Of a DNA stretch of 10,909 nucleotides, positions 1 through 7,081 are shown piece after piece (the stretch's first letter is position 1; each line of letters opens with the position of its first letter). The DNA comes from Ruminococcus sp. (lineage in GTDB: Bacteria > Bacillota > Clostridia > Oscillospirales > Ruminococcaceae): contig JAAVHK010000096.1 of assembly GCA_014799765.1 (NCBI GenBank), forward strand, positions 1 to 10,909. The letters run 5' to 3'. The position numbers and the translations under genes were made by a program. The notes under the pieces are model-generated. The model was not told the DNA's origin, did no database searches, and was given only the letters and a program-made list of their open reading frames with translations.

Positions 1-2871
1 AATGGTCAGACCGTAATTACTTTCTGTGGTAGTACCCTCAATTACAGCCGGATTTTCAGGTGATTCAGAACGTAATATAATGGGCTTATCTTCCGTACCG
101 TCCGCCGTACCTGTAAATGTACGTCCTTTACTTACTTTTCCTTTATAGACGTAATTTCCGGAAGCAAGTACAATTTCGTCACCTGCTCCGGCGTTTTCAA
201 GAGCATTCTGTAATTCGTCGGAGTTCGTGACGTGTATTATATTATTATCCGGTTTATCTGATAACATCTTCTGCATCTCACATAAATCAAATACATCAAG
301 TACGCCGTCCTGTACCATGTCACCGGCGTGCCAGTCGATAATATCAGTATCCGGTACGCCGAGTAACCAGTTTTTCATTAATACAATATCAGATATATCA
401 AATTTACCGTCAGAATTTATATCCCCTGTACTCTCAGCCGACGATACCGGAGCAGGTGCATTATTATACGACTGTTCCAATAATGTACGTTGCATTTCAC
501 ATAAATCAAATACATCAAGTATACCGTCCTGTACCATGTCACCGGCTTGCCAGTCCGTAATATTGACGTCCTGTACACCAAGTAGCCATTTTTTCAACAG
601 TACAATATCTGATATATTAAATTCACCGTCGGAATTTATATCGCCTTTACGTGAGTTGTTTTTTTCTGACGTATCAAGTTTTAATTTCCGTATAACTGCT
701 GTACCGTTATCGGTATAGTATGAACAATATAACATCTGATTACCACAGGCAAGCGACAGGCTATTTACAATATCGTTTGACAAAATATTTCCCGACATTT
801 TCCAGACGGTATCATTTAAACTATAAACCGCCAGTTCGTCCGGATTCTGTGTATTTACCGCTAAGTAAAATTTATTGTCAATCATCACTGGTACTTGTAT
901 GAATATATTTTCAGAAATATTTTCCGGTAAAGAATATTCTGTAAGTTTTTTATCCGAAAATTTATAGACTTTACCCTCACTTCCGGATGGTGCTATCAAT
1001 AAATTATTGCCGTCGGAAGTCATGGAAACTGTACTACAGGCATTATCGGAAATTGTTGTGATACTCCAGTTTTTATCCTCATATAACGCCATTTTCGGTT
1101 TATTACCGTCGCTTATGTCACGATACGCCACAACCGGACTATGATTCATAACCCCGACTGACATATTACAGGCGTTTTCCGAAATATTTTCACCGATTAT
1201 TTCCGTCTTTTCCGTTACGGAATCATAACACGCCATATGCAACGAATACGGAAAATTTCCGGTTGTATATGTAAAATAAAGATTGTTTCCGTCGGCTGAC
1301 ATATCGGCATACTGTGCAGTTTCCGTTGTTCTGTAAACTTCCGTCCAGTCGCCTGACTGTCTGTCATATCGGCATATATGCAACAGAAAATTCCTGTCAT
1401 GATACATAACATACGGTGTATTGCCGGAACATATAATTTTCGGCTGGTTAACGTCCATATATCCGCCTGTACCAAGTTTATTACCTGTTTTTATAAGTCT
1501 GTCGTTATCCAGTCTGTATAACTCCGCATAGCTGTTATCGGAAGAAATCAGATATACTGTACCGTCCTGCGAAGTCGTCAACTGATAAGGTTTATTGTTT
1601 CCTGAATCGTAACCAACACTTTCCCATAGTTCCGCACCGGAAATGTCTGCAAAATCCACCGAAAACGTCAGTGATTCTTCATTCATGGTGATGTCGTGGA
1701 TATATATTCCGCTGTTCGTGCCGTTGGAATATACAAGGGCATTATCAGTAATATCCGCATTCCAGTCGGCAGAGCCGACATTATCCGGCGAATCTTTACC
1801 ACCGTATGCAGACAGGGTAATATTTCCCTCACCGGCGTCAAGCGAAGTTTCTTCCGGACGGAATACATATATTTCGTCTTTATCCGATTTGAAATTGCCG
1901 TCTGCTTCGGTGTTCACACGATACACTACAAGACCTGTACCATATATTTTAACGTCCAGTTCGTCGGAATACCTCGCACCCTGCTGACGATATTCAACAG
2001 CGAAAAATTCAGTATCTGAAAGAGGTGTCTTCAATAAATAAAGTCTGTTACCGCTTTCCGAAGATGCCGGATAAATCGTATATCTTCCGGAGCTGGTAAT
2101 GTCCTCAGAATCAAGCCAGCCTGAAATTTTCGCTCTATGATATGCATTAGGATACTGCAAGAATACTGAATCTGATGCCATTATATCCCATGCCCCTACA
2201 GGCGTGCCGGTACGGTTATTACGGTACAAATCCGGATAGCCCAGAGAGTGCAGAAATTCGTGACATAATACACCTTCTCTGCCTGTTATCTGATTTTCAA
2301 AAAGTTGCTTACTGTTCTGAATATTGACCCTGTTTACGTCATAACCGTTCAGCTTCATACCGTTCAATGAAAATGCCCTCGCCCATATCGGAGATGACAT
2401 ATCATCTGCCTTACCGTCCACTACTACTATGATATTATCAATTATGCCGTCATTGTTACCATCCATTCTGATATTATCCGGTACTGTTACATTTTCGATA
2501 ATTTCCATAGCTATCTGTGCAGAAGTCCTGTAATTATTCAGGTCAGATGTCATTACATACGGAGTAATAATATTATTCTGCATCTGTGGGAAATAACTTG
2601 TAACATTAGTCTGTCCGTATGAAATTGCATCTATATATCCCGACAGTGAATGAAACGTATCTTTTTCGTTACACATTGAAATAATATCGTCTGTGCGTTC
2701 CCGCATGAAATTAGATTCTGAAAGAGAATCAAACTGTGCAAAAAGTACGATATTATAAAGCTGTTCCGAAGAATCTTCCGCCAAAACCGGCATTATCGCC
2801 ATTGAAGATAACATTAATGCCTGTACCATTGTACACGATATAAGTTTTTTAAATAATTTTGTTTTTTTCAA
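1..2871 (-). CDS. Secreted M6-like metallopeptidase with tandem dockerins and a beta-helix (lyase-like) domain, C-terminus cut off
   Basis: The frame stays open for 957 codons and runs off the left edge, so the protein is C-terminally incomplete. The chosen start is TTG at 2871, about 10 bases after AGGAG; it gives a lysine-rich signal-peptide start (MKKTKLFKKLI) with likely cleavage after VLA near residue 31. Residues 204-214 read HEFLHSLGYPD, the HExxHxxGxxD zinc motif of metzincin-type peptidases such as the M6 (immune inhibitor A) family, and GAWDIM (Met231) fits the Met-turn. About residues 412-735 form a beta-rich region of repeated short strands that looks like a propeller. Two dockerins follow at 743-798 and 816-871. 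From about 880 the sequence (SDELQNALENAGAGDEIVLA, then KPIILRSESPE) resembles the first turns of a PL6/chondroitinase-B-like right-handed beta-helix. Likely role: cellulosome-attached extracellular degradation of protein and perhaps uronic-acid polysaccharide. Peptidase and dockerin calls are firm; lyase activity is inferred. Confidence 0.88.
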   Translation of the reverse strand, partial: MKKTKLFKKLISCTMVQALMLSSMAIMPVLAEDSSEQLYNIVLFAQFDSLSESNFMRERTDDIISMCNEKDTFHSLSGYIDAISYGQTNVTSYFPQMQNNIITPYVMTSDLNNYRTSAQIAMEIIENVTVPDNIRMDGNNDGIIDNIIVVVDGKADDMSSPIWARAFSLNGMKLNGYDVNRVNIQNSKQLFENQITGREGVLCHEFLHSLGYPDLYRNNRTGTPVGAWDIMASDSVFLQYPNAYHRAKISGWLDSEDITSSGRYTIYPASSESGNRLYLLKTPLSDTEFFAVEYRQQGARYSDELDVKIYGTGLVVYRVNTEADGNFKSDKDEIYVFRPEETSLDAGEGNITLSAYGGKDSPDNVGSADWNADITDNALVYSNGTNSGIYIHDITMNEESLTFSVDFADISGAELWESVGYDSGNNKPYQLTTSQDGTVYLISSDNSYAELYRLDNDRLIKTGNKLGTGGYMDVNQPKIICSGNTPYVMYHDRNFLLHICRYDRQSGDWTEVYRTTETAQYADMSADGNNLYFTYTTGNFPYSLHMACYDSVTEKTEIIGENISENACNMSVGVMNHSPVVAYRDISDGNKPKMALYEDKNWSITTISDNACSTVSMTSDGNNLLIAPSGSEGKVYKFSDKKLTEYSLPENISENIFIQVPVMIDNKFYLAVNTQNPDELAVYSLNDTVWKMSGNILSNDIVNSLSLACGNQMLYCSYYTDNGTAVIRKLKLDTSEKNNSRKGDINSDGEFNISDIVLLKKWLLGVQDVNITDWQAGDMVQDGILDVFDLCEMQRTLLEQSYNNAPAPVSSAESTGDINSDGKFDISDIVLMKNWLLGVPDTDIIDWHAGDMVQDGVLDVFDLCEMQKMLSDKPDNNIIHVTNSDELQNALENAGAGDEIVLASGNYVYKGKVSKGRTFTGTADGTEDKPIILRSESPENPAVIEGTTTESNYGLTI
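259..426 (-). repeat. Dockerin module 2 (second copy of tandem repeat)
   Basis: This encodes residues 816-871 of the peptidase protein, a type-I dockerin with two calcium-loop halves (GDINSDGKFDISDI and AGDMVQDGVLDVFDL). It is a 56-residue copy of the module at 478-645, offset by exactly 219 bases (73 residues). The two copies also match closely at DNA level, for example around 281 and 500, which suggests a fairly recent duplication or gene conversion. Dockerins bind cohesin modules on scaffoldins or the cell surface. Confidence 0.9.
478..645 (-). repeat. Dockerin module 1 (first copy of tandem repeat)
   Basis: This encodes residues 743-798, a type-I dockerin (GDINSDGEFNISDI, then AGDMVQDGILDVFDLCEMQ). 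A short linker rich in Ala, Pro and Ser (PAPVSSAES) separates it from the second copy. In the second calcium loop of both copies the third position is Val (D-M-V-Q-D-G), where dockerins usually carry Asn or Asp; positions 1, 5 and 12 are the expected Asp. Confidence 0.9.
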
Positions 2872-2906
2872 TTATATCCTGCTCCTTTCCGTTTATTACT
2901 ACTAAT

Positions 2907-2935
2907 ATTATACACCGGAATGATAAAAAAATCAA
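2907..2935 (-). promoter_or_regulatory. Sigma-A-type promoter of the dockerin peptidase gene
   Basis: On the minus strand TTGATT (2935-2930) is followed after exactly 17 bases by a perfect TATAAT (2912-2907), preceded by TG. Transcription would start near 2900, giving a leader of about 30 bases that carries AGGAG before the TTG start at 2871. The -35 box lies right beside the terminator of the upstream operon, so the two transcription units are separated within about 70 bases. Confidence 0.8.
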
Positions 2936-2936
2936 G

Positions 2937-2971
2937 AAAAAACAGGGGATTAAATATCCACCTGTTTTTTT
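2937..2971 (-). terminator. Rho-independent terminator of the transporter operon (can work in both directions)
   Basis: Arms AAAACAGG (2939-2946) and CCTGTTTT (2961-2968) pair, and inside them GGAT (2947-2950) pairs with ATCC (2956-2959) around a TAAAT loop with one bulged A. Runs of A before and T after the stem supply a T-tract on either strand. The hairpin contains the stop codon of the ATPase gene (2952-2950), so termination and the end of translation overlap. Confidence 0.8.
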
Positions 2972-4047
2972 ATCAGACCTGTTTTTTCAGCAGTTTCAAG
3001 AAGTACGGCATTTTTACTGTTCATAGTGCCGAATGTCTGACAGTTATTTATCACTGAACGGCATTTTTTCATGATTTCAAGTGCTTTTTCAATGGACTCG
3101 TTGCTTACCGATTCAAACGGTTTTTCAGTTATGATTTCAGTCGCCAGTGCCTTTACTACCGGATATTCCGTTGTATTTTCGTGAATAACTCCCACCGCAA
3201 ACGGAATATTTTTCCGCTGAAGTCTGCGGTAAATATCCGGTCTTCCACCGGCTATAACAAATAATTCCGGATTCCCTGAAGGCTTTTCCAGTTCGGCGGA
3301 ACAGAATGTATAATCAAAAGATTCTTCTTTCATACCGTAAATTTCAGCGATATATTTTCCGGAAAAAATTTCCTCAGGTGTGCCGGTACGTTCAGCGATA
3401 TTATTATTTATACATATTATTCTGTCGGATATTTTCTGTGCTAAATCGAGTTCGTGCAGTGACATTATAACAGCAAGATTTTTTTCATGTACTAATTTCT
3501 GTAGAATATTCAGCAATTCTATTTTGTGATGTATGTCAAGAAATGAAGTAGGCTCATCAAGGACAAGTATTTCAGTATCCTGACATATTGCCCTTGCTAA
3601 CATTATTCTCTGTCGCTGACCGTCGCTGACGTGGCTGAACGATGTAAAAGCAAGTTCTTCAACCCCGACGAGTTCCATAGCTTCACGGACTTTTTTTTTT
3701 TTTTTTGCCGATAGAATACCTAAATTATTTGTATAAGGATAACGTCCGGATTCAACAACCTCGCCACAGGTCATCAGCTCCGGTGCGATTCTTTCTGTCA
3801 TAACGGCGGATATTTTTTTTGCAATTTCCGGAAGTCTTATTTTTTCCATATTCTTATTTTCTATATATATATTGCCGGAAATCTTCTTCAACTGCATTAA
3901 TATACTTTTCAGAATGGTTGATTTTCCTGAACCGTTCGCCCCGATTAGCGTTAAAATTTCGCCTTTTCTTAATTCAATGGTTATATCTCCTACAACTATT
4001 TTCCTGCCGTATCCGACAGAAAGTTTTTCTGTATTAAGTACACTCAT
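2950..4047 (-). CDS. ABC importer ATPase, BtuD/FecE family, with C-terminal extension
   Basis: This is the cytoplasmic ATPase that powers the permease encoded just upstream. With the start at 4047 the protein has 365 residues. Visible motifs: A-loop Tyr13, Walker A GANGSGKST (36-44), signature VSDGQ (140-144), Walker B ILVLDEP (160-166) and H-loop His198. The usual Q-loop glutamine appears to be Glu85 (AVMTER), which I believe is normal in this subfamily. A typical family member ends near residue 255; here about 110 more residues form an alpha/beta-looking extension (FVIAGGRPDIYRRL at 263-276). The start was chosen because GGAGG lies 8 bases upstream and ATGA overlaps the permease stop; an ATG 12 codons earlier lies inside the permease gene and lacks that support. 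Codons 116-120 are five AAA lysines inside a 16-base A run. The substrate is inferred from context. Confidence 0.92.
   Translation of the reverse strand: MSVLNTEKLSVGYGRKIVVGDITIELRKGEILTLIGANGSGKSTILKSILMQLKKISGNIYIENKNMEKIRLPEIAKKISAVMTERIAPELMTCGEVVESGRYPYTNNLGILSAKKKKKVREAMELVGVEELAFTSFSHVSDGQRQRIMLARAICQDTEILVLDEPTSFLDIHHKIELLNILQKLVHEKNLAVIMSLHELDLAQKISDRIICINNNIAERTGTPEEIFSGKYIAEIYGMKEESFDYTFCSAELEKPSGNPELFVIAGGRPDIYRRLQRKNIPFAVGVIHENTTEYPVVKALATEIITEKPFESVSNESIEKALEIMKKCRSVINNCQTFGTMNSKNAVLLETAEKTGLIKKQVDI
3691..3706 (-). repeat. 16-base poly-A run inside the ATPase gene
   Basis: On the coding strand 16 consecutive A residues encode the end of an Ala codon and five Lys codons (residues 116-120), between the Q-loop region and the ABC signature motif. 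One extra A leads to an immediate TGA within three codons; one fewer A leads to a TAA about 30 codons later. Either slip removes the signature and Walker B motifs. Confidence 0.95.
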
Positions 4048-5057
4048 AACGCAGTCCTCCGACGTTTTCCAAGCATTACCCACAGGACTATCGGTGCTCC
4101 GAATACCGCTGTAACTGAACTTATTCCCAGCTCCGTAGGCGAAAATAATGTACGTGCTATGAGGTCACATAAAAGACAGAAACACCCTCCGCCAAGAAAA
4201 CACGCCGGTATTATGACTATCGGTTTCGCCGTACCGAAAAGCGATTTGACTATATGCGGAACGGCTATCCCGACAAACGATACAACACCTGCAAATGCGG
4301 TAACGCAAGCCGATAATATACTTGACAACAATATTACTTCCAGCCGGAACAGCTTTACATTTACACCCATATTCAAGGCATATCCCTCGCCCATCTGATA
4401 GGCGTTCATGGGTTTCGACAGCAGAAATGCCATTATCACACAGACAGTCACTATTATCGCTATAACTTTTATGTCGCCCCAGTCCGTACCGGAAAAACTC
4501 CCGACTGACCAGTTATGGAGATTTATTATATTTGAATCGTCCGCAAAATTTATTATTATATCCGTCACCGCCGTGCAGATATATCCCACCATGACCCCGC
4601 ATACAACCAGTACCGACATATTTTTTATGCGTCCGGAAAGAGCCAGTATGAAACCTGTCGCCGACATCGCCCCCACAAATGCCGACAGCACAAGCGATAC
4701 TGAACCGAGTATTATTCCACGTCCGGTACAGAATATCATTACAACAGCTGTTGCCAGCTTCGCTCCGGAAGATATTCCCAGTACAAACGGGCTTGCTATC
4801 GGATTTGAAAAAAAAGTCTGCAACAGAAATCCCGATACCGATAACGCCCCACCCAGTAATACTGACGCCGTCACACGTGGAAGTCTTATCTGAAATATTA
4901 TGTTTTTTCCTGTAGTATCGCCTGTTCCGCAAAGTATTGCTGTTATTTCCGACAGCGAAAATTTAACGCTTCCGCAGGCGAGACTTACGAAAAACAATAT
5001 TACCAGTCCGGCAGAAATTAACGAAAAACCGGTTATATATCGGACTTTTCTTTTCAT
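4044..5057 (-). CDS. ABC importer permease, BtuC/FecCD family
   Basis: This membrane subunit of a type-II ABC importer has 337 residues, close to the family norm, with about ten hydrophobic segments. Family hallmarks are RLPRVTASVLLGGALSVSG followed by the QTFFSNPIASPFVLGISSGA region near residues 58-95, ALNMGVNV in the coupling region, and AGVVSFVGIAVPHI near residue 256. Relatives carry corrinoids, heme or ferric siderophores across the membrane. The start at 5057 has AGGGGG 7 bases upstream; two earlier in-frame ATGs at 5084 and 5063 are rejected because the first overlaps the preceding gene and the second abuts the ribosome binding site. It follows the binding-protein gene by 19 bases, and its stop overlaps the ATPase start (ATGA), which implies translational coupling. 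Confidence 0.93.
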   Translation of the reverse strand: MKRKVRYITGFSLISAGLVILFFVSLACGSVKFSLSEITAILCGTGDTTGKNIIFQIRLPRVTASVLLGGALSVSGFLLQTFFSNPIASPFVLGISSGAKLATAVVMIFCTGRGIILGSVSLVLSAFVGAMSATGFILALSGRIKNMSVLVVCGVMVGYICTAVTDIIINFADDSNIINLHNWSVGSFSGTDWGDIKVIAIIVTVCVIMAFLLSKPMNAYQMGEGYALNMGVNVKLFRLEVILLSSILSACVTAFAGVVSFVGIAVPHIVKSLFGTAKPIVIIPACFLGGGCFCLLCDLIARTLFSPTELGISSVTAVFGAPIVLWVMLGKRRRTAL

Positions 5058-5076
5058 GGACATTCCCCCTGTTTTT

Positions 5077-6195
5077 TTATTCAAGCTTTTTCAGAAAAGT
5101 GGGATTTTCATTATTTCCGGCTATAATAAGGTGAAAATCTTTTATCATATCGCACATACCTGTAGTCTGTTGAAACATATTCCTGCCAGTACACCATACA
5201 TTACCGGTCTGAACGGCTCTGAAATCTTTCAGCAGACCATTTTTTTCGGTAAGCTGTTGTATACTTTCAAGTTCGCCGTCGACGGTACTGTTATATATGA
5301 TAATATCGGCGTTATGGGCTTTTTCGTAAAAAGTTTCCATATCCATATTCATTGTAGACAGGGCATTTTCTTCTGTACCGAGGTCTTCCGCCGTGAAAAT
5401 ATATGTTCCTCCGGCAAGTTCTATCATCTTTGAAATGTAGTCGCCGGTCTTCCGGACGTTCGCTGAACCGTTTCCGGTTATATAGAAAAACGCCACAACC
5501 GGTTTTTGTCCGGATATTTCTTCAGAAACTACTTCTTCAAAAATTTTTGTCTTATCGTCGAAAAATTCAACTGACTTTTCAAAATTTCCGGTAATAAGTC
5601 CGTAAAGTTTAATCCATTCAAAACGTCCTAAAGGGTGGCTTTCATAACTTGACCTCTCTACGATTACCGGAATACCGAGGTTTTCGAGTTGTTCTTTAGT
5701 CTCCGGACTGTGATAAATCATAGTAGATTCAACCGCCAAATCACAACCGTCTGAAATAAGCGTTTCGTAATCAGGAGCGTTATATTTCCCGATATACTGT
5801 ATATTTCCGGATTCAAGGGCTTTTTCAACTGCCGGAAGTTTCCAGTCGTTCAGCTTTGTAGAGGTCATTTTTACATTTCCGAGTGCGTCTATGCCGTCGA
5901 ATAAATCCATAGCCGACGATGCAGAAACATATATATTTTCCGGCTGAAAAATTACCGGAATATCAGTATTTTCCGACTTTTCCGTACCGTCCGGAACAAA
6001 AACAAATTTCTGACCGTCAGCGATATTTATTTCATACGTACCGTCGGAATTTTCGTAAATTGAAAACTGTTCGGCATACGTAAGCGGAATTTCTGTCCCT
6101 GAATGTTCGTTTTCAGAAGTTTTTTCCGTACTGCACGCACACAGAATCATGACCGGAATTAAAATCAAAATAAATTTCATTAATTTCATAATCAT
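5077..6195 (-). CDS. ABC importer substrate-binding lipoprotein (BtuF/FecB-like, TroA fold)
   Basis: The 372-residue product should be the ligand-capturing lipoprotein of the importer, anchored outside the membrane at Cys21 (ILCAC lipobox after a hydrophobic segment). The central part, CDLAVESTMIYHSPETKEQL near 151-170 and ERSSYESHPLGRFEWIKLYG at 180-199, matches periplasmic-binding-protein-2 type receptors found with FecCD/BtuC permeases in clostridia. An extra N-terminal stretch of about 60 residues precedes that fold. The start overlaps the previous stop as ATGA, and no good Shine-Dalgarno is seen, so it probably depends on coupled translation; ATGs at residues 3 and 6 are alternatives. 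Ligand specificity cannot be read directly; the cobalamin riboswitch and neighbouring cbiK suggest a corrinoid, tetrapyrrole or cobalt chelate. Confidence 0.9.
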   Translation of the reverse strand: MIMKLMKFILILIPVMILCACSTEKTSENEHSGTEIPLTYAEQFSIYENSDGTYEINIADGQKFVFVPDGTEKSENTDIPVIFQPENIYVSASSAMDLFDGIDALGNVKMTSTKLNDWKLPAVEKALESGNIQYIGKYNAPDYETLISDGCDLAVESTMIYHSPETKEQLENLGIPVIVERSSYESHPLGRFEWIKLYGLITGNFEKSVEFFDDKTKIFEEVVSEEISGQKPVVAFFYITGNGSANVRKTGDYISKMIELAGGTYIFTAEDLGTEENALSTMNMDMETFYEKAHNADIIIYNSTVDGELESIQQLTEKNGLLKDFRAVQTGNVWCTGRNMFQQTTGMCDMIKDFHLIIAGNNENPTFLKKLE

Positions 6196-7031
6196 TTTAT
6201 AGTCGAGGAATCAAAATAAAGCGTATAATTTATTTCATGCGGTGTACTCATTGCAGTTGTATCCGCTGAAACAGGTATCTTCATATCAAATATATTTACC
6301 GGAATATCAAATGCAGAATTTTCAATATCTTCTATTGGATAATATTTTTCATTATCAATAATCATATAATCGTAGTTACTGCTTGTCCATATAATACGTG
6401 CCGTCGCCTGACCGTCTTTAACAGTCAACTCTGTATGCGGATTTATTCCGGATTTTCCTGAACCGCCCTCAAGTGTGACTTCAACGGTGTATTCGCCGTC
6501 CGCAATTCCAAGCGATTCTATGGTATTTCCGGCATTTAAGAACGCTTCCGCCGGTAACGAATCCGCACGGAACAAAATTGTACGGTCATACCAAGTCTCT
6601 TTTTTCGCACTATACGCCGAGCAGGTAATTCCCTTGTCGAGAGCCTCGACAGGTACGGTGAACTTATGTACGCCGTCTTCCTCAGTGAATGGTATGTAAT
6701 CGCTTTCCGGTGACGTTTCGGCGGTGTTACCGTCGCCCATAAACAGCCATTTATAGCCCTTTCCCGACATTGTCATTACTGCCGACATAGAACCGTTTTC
6801 AACAGTAAGGTCACACGCCGTAATTTTGAACATTGATGAACTGGAAGTTACTTCCACCGGATAAACTCCGTCTATGAGTGCATCGGCATATACAGGGGTC
6901 ATGCCCTCTTCGACGACTTCAACGGGAGCGACGGTTTTCGGCTGTTTTTCCGCCGTTGACGTATTTTCAACGGTCTCACCGCACGAGACAAGAGCCGTCA
7001 ACATTAAAAGTAGAAATATTAATTTTTTCAT
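6192..7031 (-). CDS. Lipoprotein with two related beta-rich domains, probable ligand-binding partner of the importer
   Basis: The 279-residue product has a clear lipoprotein signal (LVSC, Cys17). After a linker, two similar domains follow: about 54-157 (DGVYPVEVTSSSSMFKITAC, then YKWLFMG and KETWYDRTILF) and about 177-274 (DGEYTVEVTLEGG, then YDYMIIDNEKYYPI and INYTLYF). The alternating strand pattern and conserved tyrosines recall NEAT-like iron or heme surface domains, but there is no sequence identity that settles this. Similar lipoproteins occur next to FecB-type receptors in clostridia. A start at 7031 has GAGG about 5 bases upstream. Its stop overlaps the receptor gene's start. I infer a surface role in catching the ligand and passing it to the receptor; the biochemical function is unknown. 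Confidence 0.85.
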   Translation of the reverse strand: MKKLIFLLLMLTALVSCGETVENTSTAEKQPKTVAPVEVVEEGMTPVYADALIDGVYPVEVTSSSSMFKITACDLTVENGSMSAVMTMSGKGYKWLFMGDGNTAETSPESDYIPFTEEDGVHKFTVPVEALDKGITCSAYSAKKETWYDRTILFRADSLPAEAFLNAGNTIESLGIADGEYTVEVTLEGGSGKSGINPHTELTVKDGQATARIIWTSSNYDYMIIDNEKYYPIEDIENSAFDIPVNIFDMKIPVSADTTAMSTPHEINYTLYFDSSTIK

Positions 7032-7042
7032 AATTACCTCAC

Positions 7043-7073
7043 AAAAACAGCGGAGAAAGTTTCCTCCTCCGCC
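7043..7073 (-). terminator. Hairpin with short T-tract between cbiK and the next lipoprotein gene, possible partial terminator
   Basis: On the minus strand GGCGGAG (7073-7067) pairs with CTCCGCT (7055-7049, one G-T pair) around an 11-base loop, and GTTTTTG follows at 7048-7042. The short T-tract suggests partial termination or an RNA-stability element that would lower expression of the transporter genes relative to cbiK. Confidence 0.45.
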
Positions 7074-7081
7074 GGATTTAT

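Noticed and set aside
259..645. CRISPR-like or satellite repeat
   Set aside because: There are only two copies, both inside a coding frame and both encoding a dockerin.
227..718. Plus-strand open frame of 163 codons with internal repeats
   Set aside because: It is antisense to the two dockerin modules; its repeats only mirror theirs, and it has no start context or recognisable domain.
1643..2019. Two overlapping plus-strand open frames
   Set aside because: They lie antisense to the continuous peptidase gene and show no protein family features or ribosome binding site.
4048..4083. Longer N-terminus for the ATPase starting at 4083
   Set aside because: It would add 12 residues not seen in ABC ATPases; the ATG at 4047 has GGAGG at the right distance and overlaps the permease stop as ATGA.
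4408..4893. Plus-strand open frame of 161 codons
   Set aside because: It is antisense to the permease gene, whose minus-strand product is a clear BtuC/FecCD protein.
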